Origin: Gillisia marina
GTDB lineage: Bacteria > Bacteroidota > Bacteroidia > Flavobacteriales > Flavobacteriaceae
DNA: 64,000 nt
NCBI RefSeq assembly: GCF_000258765.1
Contig: NZ_AJLT01000022.1
Location: 33,204-97,203, forward strand
Reading direction: 5' to 3'
The position numbers and the translations under genes were made by a program. Shown here piece by piece: positions 1 through 8,476 of this stretch. The stretch's first letter is position 1. Each line of letters begins with the position of its first letter. The notes beneath the pieces are model-generated. The model saw nothing but the letters and a program-made list of their open reading frames with translations, had not been told where the DNA came from and made no database searches.

Positions 1-857
1 AAATTTTTAAAGATTCTAAAATTATAAGAACCTTAATCAAGACCAGTGCGATTGTGATTTTGATCCTCTTTATCGTACATACATTAGGACTTGCTGCAAG
101 ATGGTATATTTCTGGTCATGCACCGTGGAGTGATGCGTATGAATCTATGATTTATGTTGCGTGGGCCACCATGTTCTTTGGTTTGGCCTTCGGAAGAAAA
201 AGTTTTTTAACGATTGCATCTACTTCTTTTGTAGCCTCGATGATCTTAATGATCGCTCACTGGAACTGGATGGATCCTGCAATCGCCAATTTACAGCCTG
301 TATTGGATTCTTATTGGTTGATGATCCATGTATCAGTCATTGTTGGTAGTTATGGTCCTTTTACCTTAGGAATGATCTTAGGAGCGGTTTCGCTGATACT
401 TATGATCCTTACCACCGAAGAAAATAAGGCAAAAATGAAATTGAATATCCAGGAGATAACCATTATTACTGAAATGGCGCTGACAGTTGGATTGGTTATG
501 CTAACCATTGGAAACTTCTTAGGAGGACAATGGGCTAATGAAAGCTGGGGAAGATATTGGGGTTGGGATCCAAAAGAGACTTGGGCATTAGTAAGTATTA
601 TGGTTTATGCCTTTGTAATACACATGCGATTGGTACCGGGATTACGTAGCAGATGGTTCTTCAATTTAATGGCAATTGTAGCTTTCGCAAGTATTATGAT
701 GACCTATTTTGGAGTGAATTTCTATCTGGCAGGACTACATTCTTATGCTAGTGGAGATAAAGTGATTACGCCAACCTTTATTTATTATGCAGTGGCAGTT
801 GTTGCTCTTTTAGGAGCAGTTTCTTTCTGGAAGTATAAAAAACACTACGCGAAGTAG
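1..857 (+). CDS. ccsA: Cytochrome c maturation protein CcsA-type, 3' part (5' end outside window)
   Basis: This is the C-terminal part of a haem-handling membrane protein for System II cytochrome c maturation, which presents haem to apocytochrome c outside the inner membrane. The reading frame is open to the left edge (first full codon at base 3), so the GTG at 54 is internal and the gene begins before the window. Several hydrophobic helices are visible, together with the Trp-rich haem-binding motif (WANESWGRYWGWDPKETW) typical of the CcsA/CcmC/CcmF superfamily. A conserved His lies in the last periplasmic loop region (LAGLHSYASG). In Bacteroidota this domain is often fused behind a ResB/CcsB half; whether it is here cannot be seen. 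Confidence 0.88.
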   Translation, partial: IFKDSKIIRTLIKTSAIVILILFIVHTLGLAARWYISGHAPWSDAYESMIYVAWATMFFGLAFGRKSFLTIASTSFVASMILMIAHWNWMDPAIANLQPVLDSYWLMIHVSVIVGSYGPFTLGMILGAVSLILMILTTEENKAKMKLNIQEITIITEMALTVGLVMLTIGNFLGGQWANESWGRYWGWDPKETWALVSIMVYAFVIHMRLVPGLRSRWFFNLMAIVAFASIMMTYFGVNFYLAGLHSYASGDKVITPTFIYYAVAVVALLGAVSFWKYKKHYAK

Positions 858-1218
858 TTTTTGAGAATTAAATTATATCAATATTTGTTCAAATATTTAT
901 GTCGTCACCCTGAATCTATTTCAGGGTTTCAATTTGTTGTCATGAATTACAATGTTGTAAGATTCTGACCGTAATTAAGAATCTAAATGAAGTATAATAC
1001 TTTATGAGATGCCCTTCTAACCGGGATGACATGCTAAGAATTTAAGCCTGAGTTTATCGAAGGGTCTCAAAAAAATTGAAGTTTTCTATTTAAAATTTTT
1101 ACTTCCATCAAGAGGATATTTATATTAAAAAAACCCTCAATGAGGGCAAAACGAAAATCCCCACGACATCTTTCAATATTCGTAGAGATTTTCTAACTAA
1201 CCAACCAAAAATTTAAAC
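858..1218. repeat. Gene-free interval with REP-like intergenic repeats
   Basis: I see no gene in this stretch. Bases 901-1070 hold degenerate inverted copies of a dispersed intergenic repeat: a 'CCCTGAAT...TTTCAGGG' dyad near 908-927 and a 'CCTGAG..TCGAAGGG' unit near 1047-1065. The same family recurs at 6629-6735, 7951-8091, 27741-27798 and 31774-31902. The right end holds the terminator of the minus-strand gene that follows. Confidence 0.6.
1127..1147 (-). terminator. Intrinsic terminator of the secreted Arg/Ser-rich protein gene
   Basis: Read on the minus strand, a perfect 6-bp stem (CCCTCA / TGAGGG) with a one-base loop is followed directly by seven T. It lies about 70 bases past the stop codon of the gene at 1219-2511. 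A second imperfect hairpin, with arms near 1153-1163 and 1183-1193, lies between the stop and this terminator. Confidence 0.8.
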
Positions 1219-2511
1219 TTATCTTTTTCTTACAGAACTTCTAGCATCATCTCGGGAAGAAGATGTTCTCCCTGATCTTGAATTTTGTGTGTTTTTACTC
1301 GTTCTAACACTTTCTTTTCTGTTATTATTTTGTGTTCTCTGTACTGTTGCATTTCTTGGAGAACTGCTCTCAGTTCTTCCTCGTTGAGCTGTAGCTGTTC
1401 TTTTAGGAGAACTTGTTCGCGTAGCTACAGAACTACTTTTTCTAGTTTGAGGAGTTCTTCTACTTACAGTCCGTGGTTCTTGTTTTCTACTGTTAACAAC
1501 ATTAACACGTTCATTAGAACTTCTATCTCTAGTAATTGTTCTTCGATCATTATTCGACCTTGTGGGTTTCGTTGCCACACTAGAAGAGTTTCTATTAGAT
1601 CTCACTGCAGCTTCATGTCTTTCGTTATTAGAAATTTCTTTTCTGGAAATCCCTCTAGAATTAGAACTTCTTTCTGATAATTGATTTCTACTTACATCTC
1701 TATTACTTCTTGTTCTTGTTGAAACTATACCAGAAGAAATATTATTAGTTCTCCTACTTATATCTGCTGAAGATCTTGAAGACCTACCGGAAATGGCGTC
1801 CAAATTTCTTTTTTGTGAAGTTCTTCTTCCGTGATTATATGCTATGTTTTTATTACTTCGTCCTGGTCTATAGTAATCATTTCTCTTTTTAAGATGATAC
1901 TTTTTACTCTGATAGTAATTAAAATGTTGATGATAATTTATTCTGATAGGCTCATAATATGCTCTATACGGCTGATAGTAAACTATCCTATAAGAATTAT
2001 GAGGTCTTGCATAATACTTGTGCCATGGTCTATAAACATATCTTGAATTATAAGCATTTATAGATCCCGAATAATGTATAGGCCTATGGAAACTGTTATA
2101 TTGAATATGTAATCCTCCAAGCCTTGAAACATTTCCATATCTATTATAATCTATAAAGATATTTCCAGCCTGAATTATTCTTCCGTAATAGTCATAATAA
2201 ACAGGTACATTTTCAATTTGAATTACAGCACCAAAATCATCATATTGTACAAACGGATCGTAATTGTATCCTGAATTATAACTGATATTTACTCTTGGGG
2301 TAGAGATTTGAACTGAATTTCTTGAAAATTGCGGGTCGTAATAAAAGTCGAATTCTCCGTTAGGATAAACCGCGAATTCTACGCCGCCTTCAATAAAAAT
2401 GAAAGATTCCCCATAATTATTAAATGGAAAAGAACTAGAATTATCAGTAGAACCGGCAGAAGCCGACCATCCAACGAAGAGCAGTGTAAATAAGAGTGCT
2501 AAATTTTTCAT
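1219..2511 (-). CDS. Secreted protein with Tyr-rich N-terminal region and Arg/Ser-rich basic tail
   Basis: The function is unknown. The 430-residue product starts with a signal peptide (MKNLALLFTLLFVGWSASAG). Residues about 25-205 are rich in Tyr, Asn and aromatic residues, with repeated short units such as 'YYDYYGRIIQAGNIFIDYNRYG' split over successive strands. From about residue 205 to the end the chain is low-complexity and very basic, dominated by Arg, Ser, Asn and Thr with many 'RTS/SSR/RTR' steps. Such a tail is likely disordered and could bind polyanions such as extracellular DNA or LPS; this is inference. A sigma-54-like promoter lies upstream and a clean terminator downstream, so the gene is monocistronic. 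Confidence 0.75.
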   Translation of the reverse strand: MKNLALLFTLLFVGWSASAGSTDNSSSFPFNNYGESFIFIEGGVEFAVYPNGEFDFYYDPQFSRNSVQISTPRVNISYNSGYNYDPFVQYDDFGAVIQIENVPVYYDYYGRIIQAGNIFIDYNRYGNVSRLGGLHIQYNSFHRPIHYSGSINAYNSRYVYRPWHKYYARPHNSYRIVYYQPYRAYYEPIRINYHQHFNYYQSKKYHLKKRNDYYRPGRSNKNIAYNHGRRTSQKRNLDAISGRSSRSSADISRRTNNISSGIVSTRTRSNRDVSRNQLSERSSNSRGISRKEISNNERHEAAVRSNRNSSSVATKPTRSNNDRRTITRDRSSNERVNVVNSRKQEPRTVSRRTPQTRKSSSVATRTSSPKRTATAQRGRTESSSPRNATVQRTQNNNRKESVRTSKNTQNSRSGRTSSSRDDARSSVRKR

Positions 2512-2568
2512 AGGGGTGATTTTAGGTTAAACAGATTAATTTTAGTTGGATGTTATTGACTCAACTAA

Positions 2569-2584
2569 TACAAAGTGCGTGCCA
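2569..2584 (-). promoter_or_regulatory. Sigma-54 (RpoN)-like -24/-12 promoter
   Basis: On the minus strand the sequence TGGCACGCACTTTGTA matches the RpoN consensus TGGCACG-N4-TTGCW at all but one defined position (TTGT for TTGC). It lies about 58 bases before the start codon of the secreted Arg/Ser-rich protein. No TAnnTTTG element was seen in the same gap. The match is by eye only. Confidence 0.5.
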
Positions 2585-2684
2585 AAATCTGGGGGTTTTC
2601 CCTTATGTTAGTGCTTAAACTTATATATTATTTAGAATAAAGGTTTTTAAATCGCTAATTGTCAGTCAGATAAAAGAACATATT

Positions 2685-5471
2685 TTATAATTTCTCTTTT
2701 AGGAAAGGGGCGGTATAGGATTTCTTATTTTTTGAAATCTCTTCCGGCGTACCTTCAGCAATTAGATAACCTCCATTTTCTCCTCCGTCTAAACCGAGAT
2801 CTATAATGTGATCGGCACATTTTACAAGATCCATATTGTGTTCTATCACGATCACAGAATGGCCTTTTTCAATAAGTGCAGTAAACGATTTTAGTAATTT
2901 TTGAATATCATGAAAATGCAATCCTGTTGTAGGTTCATCAAAAATGAAGAGCGCTTTATCTTTAGTTGTCCCTTTAACTAGAAATGATGCTAGTTTTATT
3001 CTTTGAGCTTCCCCACCGGAAAGGGTAGAACTACTTTGTCCCAATTGAACGTACCCTAAGCCCACATCCTGTAATGGCTGAAGCTTCTTAGTGATCTTGT
3101 GAATATCATTGGTGTCAAAGAACTCAATAGCTTCATCGATGGTCATTGTAAGAATATCATCTATATTCTTATCGGCAAACTGAACTTCTAATACTTCTTT
3201 TTTAAACCTTTTTCCTTTACAGGTTTCGCATTCCAAGTGAACATCGGCCATAAACTGCATTTCTATGGTCACTTCTCCTTCTCCTTTACAGGTTTCACAT
3301 CTTCCGCCATCGACGTTAAAGGAAAAGTGTTTGGCCTTAAAGCCTCTAATCACAGACAACTTCTGGTTTGCAAAAAGATTTCTAATATCATCGTAAGCTT
3401 TAATGTATGTAACAGGATTAGATCTGGAAGATCTTCCAATAGGGTTTTGATCTACAAATTCTATAGATTTCGTGTTTTTATATTCCCCTTCAATGGCTGT
3501 AAATTGTCCTGCTTTTTCTCCATATCCACCGATGCTTTTTTGCAATGCAGGATATAGAATTTTTTTCACCAAGGTACTTTTACCACTTCCGGACACTCCT
3601 GTTACAGCGGTAAATACTCCTAGAGGAAATATAACATCTATATTTTTTAGATTGTTTTCTCTTGCTCCTATAATTTTCACGAATTGCTTTGAGGCTCTCC
3701 TTTTTTTAGGAACTTCAATCCGCATGGTATCATTTAAGTATTTAGAAGTTAACGAGTCGGCTTTTAGAATTTCCTTAAAAGTTCCTGTTGCAACAACTTC
3801 TCCGCCATGAGTTCCGGCTTCAGGGCCAATATCGATGATTTCATCTGCTTCTCGCATAATATCTTCATCATGCTCCACAACAATTACCGTATTTCCAAGA
3901 TCTCGAAGATTTTTAAGTACTTCAATCAATTTCTTGGTATCTCTGGGGTGTAAACCGATTGAAGGTTCATCTAAAATATACATGGAACCCACCAAACTAC
4001 TCCCAAGTGAAGTTGCTAAGTTGATACGTTGAGATTCTCCTCCGGAAAGGGTATTGGATTTCCTGTTTAATGTGAGATAATCTAATCCAACATTAGAAAG
4101 GAATTGTAAGCGATTATTAATTTCAGCTAAAAGACGTTTTGCAATTTGGGTATCGGTTTCGTTAAGTTGAAGGTTTTTGAAAAACTCACGAACTTTATCA
4201 ATAGGTTTTTCAACAAGATCAGTTATGTTAGCTCCACTAACTTTCACATAATTGGTCTCTGGTCGCAGTCTTTTTCCTTTACAAAGGGTGCATTTAGTCT
4301 TTCCTCTGTATCTAGATAACATTACTCTATTCTGAATTTTATAGGCCTTGGATTCCAGAAATTCAAAAAACGTATTTAGTCCCTCGAAATGAGAATTTCC
4401 ATTCCAGATAAGATCTTTTTGGTCTTGATTAAGCTCAAAATAGGGTTTATGTATTGGGAAATTGAATTTATGGGAATTGTTCACCATTTGATCTCGATAC
4501 CAACTCATACTTTCGCCTCTCCAAGGAAAAATGGCATTTTCGTAAACCGATAATGCGGTGTTGGGAATAACAAGATCTTCGTCTATTCCAATAACATCGC
4601 CGTAGCCTTCACACTTAGGACAAGCTCCGTAAGGATTATTAAAACTGAAAAGATGCACGTTAGGTTCTAGAAAGGTAATTCCATCGAGTTCAAATTTATT
4701 GCTGAAATGCCTTAATTTGTTATCAGATAAGCTTTGAAGATAGATTTCCCCTTTTCCTTCAAAAAATGCAGCCTGAGTGGCATCTGCTAGTCTATTAAGG
4801 AAATCTTCATCATCTTTAGTTACAACTCGGTCTACGACTAAAGAAACTTCTTCAGCCTTTAATTTATCCAAAGAAGCTTCATCTATCCTTACAACATCCC
4901 CATTCACTTTTATTCTACTATATCCTTGTTGTAAAAGTACTTTCAATTTCTCCTTCAAAATTCTTCCATTTTCCAAATGAATAGGGGAGAGAAGTAACAT
5001 TTTTTCACCTTCCGGAAAAGACCTTACATAATTTATAACATCTGTTACGGTATCTTTTTTTACTTCATCTCCAGAAACAGGAGAAAAGGTTTTACCAATT
5101 CGAGCAAACAAAAGTTTTAAATAATCATAGATTTCAGTAGAAGTACCCACAGTAGAACGAGGATTCGTAGAATTCACTTTTTGCTCTATAGCGATCGCTG
5201 GAGCAATTCCTTTTATATAATCTACTTTTGGTTTATTTAGTCTGCCTAGAAATTGTCTTGCATACGAAGATAAACTTTCTACATAGCGGCGCTGACCTTC
5301 GGCATAAAGTGTATCGAAAGCCAAACTTGATTTTCCGGAACCAGATAATCCGGTAATTACTACCAGCTTATTTCTTGGAATTACAACATCAATATTCTTT
5401 AGATTATGAAGTTTTGCACCTTTAATTATAATGTTTTCTTTGGGGTTAACCTTTGAAATATCTATAGCCAT
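2685..5471 (-). CDS. uvrA: Excinuclease ABC subunit A (UvrA)
   Basis: This is the DNA-damage-recognition ATPase of nucleotide excision repair, which acts as a dimer with UvrB. The product has 928 residues, close to the usual 940. It has two ABC modules, with Walker A motifs GLSGSGKSS (residues 41-49) and GVSGSGKST in the C-terminal half. The ABC signatures are [12 protein letters not shown] and [12 protein letters not shown]. Zinc-binding CxxC pairs are present ([35 protein letters not shown]). The start [14 protein letters not shown] is the first Met, placed just behind a TACCTTTG promoter element. The gene stands alone on the minus strand. Confidence 0.97.
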   Translation of the reverse strand: MAIDISKVNPKENIIIKGAKLHNLKNIDVVIPRNKLVVITGLSGSGKSSLAFDTLYAEGQRRYVESLSSYARQFLGRLNKPKVDYIKGIAPAIAIEQKVNSTNPRSTVGTSTEIYDYLKLLFARIGKTFSPVSGDEVKKDTVTDVINYVRSFPEGEKMLLLSPIHLENGRILKEKLKVLLQQGYSRIKVNGDVVRIDEASLDKLKAEEVSLVVDRVVTKDDEDFLNRLADATQAAFFEGKGEIYLQSLSDNKLRHFSNKFELDGITFLEPNVHLFSFNNPYGACPKCEGYGDVIGIDEDLVIPNTALSVYENAIFPWRGESMSWYRDQMVNNSHKFNFPIHKPYFELNQDQKDLIWNGNSHFEGLNTFFEFLESKAYKIQNRVMLSRYRGKTKCTLCKGKRLRPETNYVKVSGANITDLVEKPIDKVREFFKNLQLNETDTQIAKRLLAEINNRLQFLSNVGLDYLTLNRKSNTLSGGESQRINLATSLGSSLVGSMYILDEPSIGLHPRDTKKLIEVLKNLRDLGNTVIVVEHDEDIMREADEIIDIGPEAGTHGGEVVATGTFKEILKADSLTSKYLNDTMRIEVPKKRRASKQFVKIIGARENNLKNIDVIFPLGVFTAVTGVSGSGKSTLVKKILYPALQKSIGGYGEKAGQFTAIEGEYKNTKSIEFVDQNPIGRSSRSNPVTYIKAYDDIRNLFANQKLSVIRGFKAKHFSFNVDGGRCETCKGEGEVTIEMQFMADVHLECETCKGKRFKKEVLEVQFADKNIDDILTMTIDEAIEFFDTNDIHKITKKLQPLQDVGLGYVQLGQSSSTLSGGEAQRIKLASFLVKGTTKDKALFIFDEPTTGLHFHDIQKLLKSFTALIEKGHSVIVIEHNMDLVKCADHIIDLGLDGGENGGYLIAEGTPEEISKNKKSYTAPFLKEKL

Positions 5472-5496
5472 GAAATTATTTTGTAGAAATAAAACG

Positions 5497-5504
5497 CAAA
5501 GGTA
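5497..5504 (-). promoter_or_regulatory. -7 promoter element for uvrA
   Basis: TACCTTTG on the minus strand fits the Bacteroidota housekeeping -7 consensus TAnnTTTG. It lies 26 bases before the uvrA start codon. No TTG at the usual -33 spacing is evident. Confidence 0.5.
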
Positions 5505-5569
5505 CTCAATAAGAATCAGTGTAAAAAGTGAACAAAATCTATATGATTTGTTAAAAAAACGAAATTAAG

Positions 5570-5602
5570 TTTGCTAAAGTAAAATATATGTTGCTATATT
5601 TG
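5570..5602 (+). promoter_or_regulatory. Promoter P1 of the ECF sigma factor gene
   Basis: TTTG (5570-5573) and TATATTTG (5595-5602) are separated by 21 bases, a good match to the Bacteroidota TTTG-N19to21-TAnnTTTG promoter. A second -7-like element lies downstream at 5649. Confidence 0.55.
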
Positions 5603-5648
5603 GAGCATCAACGCACATCTTAAAAATCTATTGCCTATTGCATAAAGT

Positions 5649-5656
5649 TACTTTTG
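5649..5656 (+). promoter_or_regulatory. Possible second -7 element of the ECF sigma factor gene
   Basis: TACTTTTG fits TAnnTTTG and lies 57 bases before the start codon at 5714. The nearest TTG upstream (5631-5633) is only 15 bases away, so this is weaker than the element at 5595. Confidence 0.35.
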
Positions 5657-5713
5657 TAAGTTAAAAATCTAACCTGACGGTATTCTTATATACCCGATAA
5701 TAAAGTAACTATT

Positions 5714-6298
5714 ATGGATTACATAAAGGCAACTGACGCTGCACTAGTGCAAGAGTTTATTCAAGGGAATGAAAATGCACTTTCTACTTTAATAAATAGA
5801 CATCAACAACGTATATACAGCTTCATCTATTCAAAAGTTTTTGATAAAGATGTTTCTGAAGATGTATTTCAGGATACTTTTATAAAAGTTATAAATACTC
5901 TTAAAAGAGGAAAGTATAACGAAGAGGGTAAGTTTTTGCCTTGGGTAATGCGAATTGCGCATAATTTGGTGATAGACCATTTCAGAAAAAATAAAAGAAT
6001 GCCTAAGTTTCAGAACACCGGAGATTTTAATATTTTTTCTGTATTAAGTGACGGGGATTTGAATATTGAAAAGCAAATAATTAAAGATCAAATTGAATGT
6101 GATGTTCAAGAATTAATTAAAGAATTACCCGAAGATCAGTTAGAAGTTTTAACGATGAGAATTTATAAGGATATGAGTTTTAAAGAGATCTCAGAGAGTA
6201 CCGGAGTTAGCATAAATACCGCTTTAGGAAGAATGCGTTATGCATTAATTAATTTGAGAAAATTAATTGAAAAACATAACCTAATTTTAACAAATTAA
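5714..6298 (+). CDS. RNA polymerase ECF-type sigma-70 factor
   Basis: This 194-residue protein is an extracytoplasmic-function sigma factor. Region 2 spans about residues 20-90 (HQQRIYSFIYSKV, EDVFQDTFIKV, FLPWVMRIAHNLVIDHFR), covering core binding and -10 recognition. Region 4 covers about 130-185, with a helix-turn-helix (LTMRIYKDMSFKEISEST, SINTALGRMRYALINLRK). No anti-sigma gene follows; instead a 49-codon gene and a terminator do. The regulon is unknown. The length is typical of the family. Confidence 0.93.
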   Translation: MDYIKATDAALVQEFIQGNENALSTLINRHQQRIYSFIYSKVFDKDVSEDVFQDTFIKVINTLKRGKYNEEGKFLPWVMRIAHNLVIDHFRKNKRMPKFQNTGDFNIFSVLSDGDLNIEKQIIKDQIECDVQELIKELPEDQLEVLTMRIYKDMSFKEISESTGVSINTALGRMRYALINLRKLIEKHNLILTN

Positions 6299-6356
6299 TT
6301 TACAATAAGAGTACTATAAATACGTTCTTCATTTAAACTAACTTAAAGTTAACCAA

Positions 6357-6506
6357 ATGGAGCACCTTTACACTAAACCTTCGATAGGAGAACAATTGAA
6401 CAAATTAAACCCTAAAAAGGAAACCCTTCAGTTCCTTTTAAATTATTCTAAAGCCCTGCGTATTAATAAATACAAGCAGTTGAGCTTCGAAATGATCTTA
6501 AATTAA
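6357..6506 (+). CDS. Small conserved-looking protein downstream of ECF sigma factor (49 aa)
   Basis: This open frame (MEHLYTKPSIGEQLNKLNPK... ending FEMILN) starts 58 bases after the sigma factor stop, and a strong intrinsic terminator follows within 8 bases of its own stop. Codon use matches real genes. The product is basic, has no signal peptide or membrane helix, and contains a likely helix around 'TLQFLLNYSKALRINKYKQ'. From memory, similar short proteins occur beside sigma factors in other flavobacteria. The function is unknown; co-transcription with the sigma factor is inferred from position. Confidence 0.7.
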   Translation: MEHLYTKPSIGEQLNKLNPKKETLQFLLNYSKALRINKYKQLSFEMILN

Positions 6507-6511
6507 TAATA

Positions 6512-6541
6512 AAAAAGACCTGTTTAAAACAGGTCTTTTTT
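6512..6541 (+). terminator. Intrinsic terminator of the ECF sigma factor unit
   Basis: AAAAGACCTGTTT / AAACAGGTCTTTTT forms a long perfect hairpin ending in a T run, directly after the 49-codon gene. Confidence 0.85.
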
Positions 6542-6628
6542 ATTTGTTCCTTGAGTATTTATAAAACTTTTCCTGATTGACTAGTTTTGTGCCAGTGATT
6601 ACTTTTATCTCGTATCGTTCAGGTTTTA

Positions 6629-6735
6629 TGTCATGCTGAACTTGGTTCAGCATCTAAATAAGTCAGATGGAGACCCTAAAACTCCCGATGCTTCGGGACT
6701 GGGTTACGAGGTAGCCAAGGCTTTGTTGGGCGCTA
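6629..6735. repeat. REP-like intergenic repeat
   Basis: It contains the dyad ATGCTGAACTTGGTTCAGCAT (6632-6652) and then 'CCCGATGCTTCGGGAC'. It belongs to the same dispersed intergenic family as the repeats at 901-1070, 7951-8091, 27741-27798 and 31774-31902. Confidence 0.6.
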
Positions 6736-6757
6736 AACGGATACACATATTTCCCTT

Positions 6758-7411
6758 TTATTTCTTTTTGTAATATTCATCAAGAACCAGTTTTCTACCA
6801 ATAGTCCTAGTAATAATATCTCTCTCTAAATCCCAGCCTCTAGCAGGAGAATATTGACGGCCATAAAAAATTATTTGGAGATGCAGCTTATTCCAATGTT
6901 CCCTTGGAAACAATCGCTTAGCATCTTTTTCAGTTTGAACCACATTCTTACCGTTGGTTAAATTCCATCTGTACATCAATCTATGAATATGAGTATCTAC
7001 CGGAAATGCCGGAATTCCGAAGGCTTGAGACATCACAACACTAGCTGTCTTATGACCTACGGCTGGAAGCGACTCTAAAGCTTCAAAGCTTTCTGGCACT
7101 TCTCCATTATATTTATCTATTAAGATGTGCGAAAGCCCATGAATACCTTTTGCCTTCATCGGCGATAAACCAACTGGCTTAATAATTTCCCTTATCTCTT
7201 CTACAGAAAGTTTAATCATTTCATAAGGATTGTCGGCTCTTTCAAACAATAAAGGAGTTATCTGATTTACTTTAACGTCTGTAGATTGTGCAGACATGAG
7301 TACGGCGATCAATAAGGTATAAGGATCCTTATGATCCAAGGGAATAGGAACTTCAGTATAAATATCATTTAACGTATCTATAACGAACTGAACCTTTTCC
7401 TGTTTATTCAT
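6758..7411 (-). CDS. nth: Endonuclease III-like DNA glycosylase/AP lyase, lacking the Fe-S cysteines
   Basis: This base-excision-repair enzyme removes oxidised pyrimidines. Its 217 residues carry the helix-hairpin-helix LPAVGHKTASVVM with catalytic Lys121, and VDTHIHRL with catalytic Asp139. Family members usually end with a four-Cys [4Fe-4S] loop (C-x6-C-x2-C-x5-C). Here the corresponding tail, FYGRQYSPARGWDLERDI followed by ITRTIGRK, has no cysteine at all, so the cluster is absent. It is divergent from the peroxiredoxin gene, with almost no spacer. The glycosylase assignment is firm; MutY is excluded by length and by the active-site Lys. Confidence 0.92.
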   Translation of the reverse strand: MNKQEKVQFVIDTLNDIYTEVPIPLDHKDPYTLLIAVLMSAQSTDVKVNQITPLLFERADNPYEMIKLSVEEIREIIKPVGLSPMKAKGIHGLSHILIDKYNGEVPESFEALESLPAVGHKTASVVMSQAFGIPAFPVDTHIHRLMYRWNLTNGKNVVQTEKDAKRLFPREHWNKLHLQIIFYGRQYSPARGWDLERDIITRTIGRKLVLDEYYKKK

Positions 7412-7442
7412 AATGCTTAATTTTATGGCTAAAATAAGAATA

Positions 7443-7892
7443 ATGATAAAATTAAAAGTAGGAGATACTGCTCCGGGATTTTCAGTTAAAGATCAGGATG
7501 GAAATGTTATAAATCTGAAGGATTTTAAAGGCAAAAAGGTTGTTCTGTTCTTCTACCCTAAAGCTAGCACTCCCGGCTGTACCGCAGAGGCTTGTAATTT
7601 AAGAGATAACTGGGAGCAGTTTCAAGAAAAAGGATATCAAATACTTGGTGTAAGTGCTGATAGTGAAAAAAGACAATCCAATTTTAAAAATAAATACGAG
7701 TTGCCATTTCCATTACTTGCAGATGAGACTAAAGAAGTGATCGAAGCCTATGGCGTTTGGGGACCAAAGAAATTTATGGGAAAAGAATACGATGGGATTC
7801 ATAGAACCACTTTTGTAATTGATGAAAAGGGGATGATTGAAGATATTATTACCAAGGTTAAAACCAAAGATCACACAGCGCAGATCTTGTAG
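7443..7892 (+). CDS. bcp: Thiol peroxidase, PrxQ/BCP-type peroxiredoxin
   Basis: It reduces hydroperoxides in the cytoplasm using thioredoxin. From the chosen start (MIKLKVGDTAPGF) it has 149 residues, normal for PrxQ. The peroxidatic Cys46 lies in ASTPGCTAEAC, with the resolving Cys51 five residues later, the atypical 2-Cys arrangement of PrxQ. Two upstream in-frame ATGs (7413, 7425) would add an extension unlike the family and would sit in the promoter gap shared with the divergent nth-like gene, so 7443 is preferred. Confidence 0.93.
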   Translation: MIKLKVGDTAPGFSVKDQDGNVINLKDFKGKKVVLFFYPKASTPGCTAEACNLRDNWEQFQEKGYQILGVSADSEKRQSNFKNKYELPFPLLADETKEVIEAYGVWGPKKFMGKEYDGIHRTTFVIDEKGMIEDIITKVKTKDHTAQIL

Positions 7893-7921
7893 TCAGTTTG
7901 TTTTAGTTATACATATTTAAG

Positions 7922-7947
7922 ATAGATTTTTTAATAAAAAAATCTAT
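7922..7947. terminator. AT-only hairpin, possible terminator after bcp
   Basis: ATAGATTTTTT (7922-7932) and AAAAAATCTAT (7937-7947) form a perfect 11-bp stem 30 bases past the bcp stop. It contains almost no G or C, so termination strength is doubtful. Confidence 0.35.
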
Positions 7948-7950
7948 TCC

Positions 7951-8091
7951 ATTGAGATTTCTCGACTTCGCTCGAAATAACATTTTAGTTAGATTGTTAT
8001 CTCGACTTCCCGATTGCTATCGAGAGAGGAATCTCTAAGACAAAAAAATGAACTTTATTGAAACCCTTTGACAAACTCAGGGTGACTTTTG
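7951..8091. repeat. REP-like intergenic repeats between convergent genes
   Basis: It contains 'TCTCGACTTCGCTCGA', 'ATCTCGACTTCCCGATTG' and 'CCCTTTGACAAACTCAGGGTGAC', all variants of the dispersed intergenic repeat family seen elsewhere in the window. It lies between bcp and a convergent minus-strand gene. Confidence 0.6.
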
Positions 8092-8098
8092 GGATGTG

Positions 8099-8473
8099 CT
8101 AGTTTACTTTCTGAACAGATTTTATCACCGCCTTATCACGGCAGTTTTCAATTTCAATTTCCAATTCGCCAGATTCTAACTCTTCAGAAATAAAATAAAT
8201 TTTGCAAGGCTCTTTTTTAGTATCACTTTTACTGAAATCTACGTTTCCACTTTTAAGAATTGTAGTAACAACAGCGGTATCAAGACTATTAGAAGAGAAA
8301 AAATTCAATGCATTTTCAGAAAATACACGATCTTTATTTCTAATATTTTTAAGGGTTCTGGCATTTGGAGAGTAATCGCAAGAAGCTTTTTTTCCTCCCA
8401 AAAAGAACATTAGTATTCCAATTCCCATAATAAGACCTACAGAGAAGAATCCAAGTCTTTGAATAAAATTCAT
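8099..8473 (-). CDS. DUF4258-like small membrane-anchored protein
   Basis: The function is unknown. The 124-residue product has one N-terminal transmembrane helix (about residues 8-27, FFSVGLIMGIGILMFFLGG). A domain with conserved-looking Cys residues follows (KKASCDYSPNARTLKNI, KKEPCKIYF, IENCRDKAVIK). I associate this pattern with DUF4258 proteins found beside alanine dehydrogenase in flavobacteria, from memory. Its start lies 3 bases after the ald stop, so the two are surely co-transcribed. Confidence 0.7.
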   Translation of the reverse strand: MNFIQRLGFFSVGLIMGIGILMFFLGGKKASCDYSPNARTLKNIRNKDRVFSENALNFFSSNSLDTAVVTTILKSGNVDFSKSDTKKEPCKIYFISEELESGELEIEIENCRDKAVIKSVQKVN

Positions 8474-8476
8474 AAA

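Noticed and set aside
1285..1677. Plus-strand 130-codon frame inside the Arg/Ser-rich gene
   Set aside because: It is a Ser/Cys-rich antisense shadow of the low-complexity tail with no start context or homology signal.
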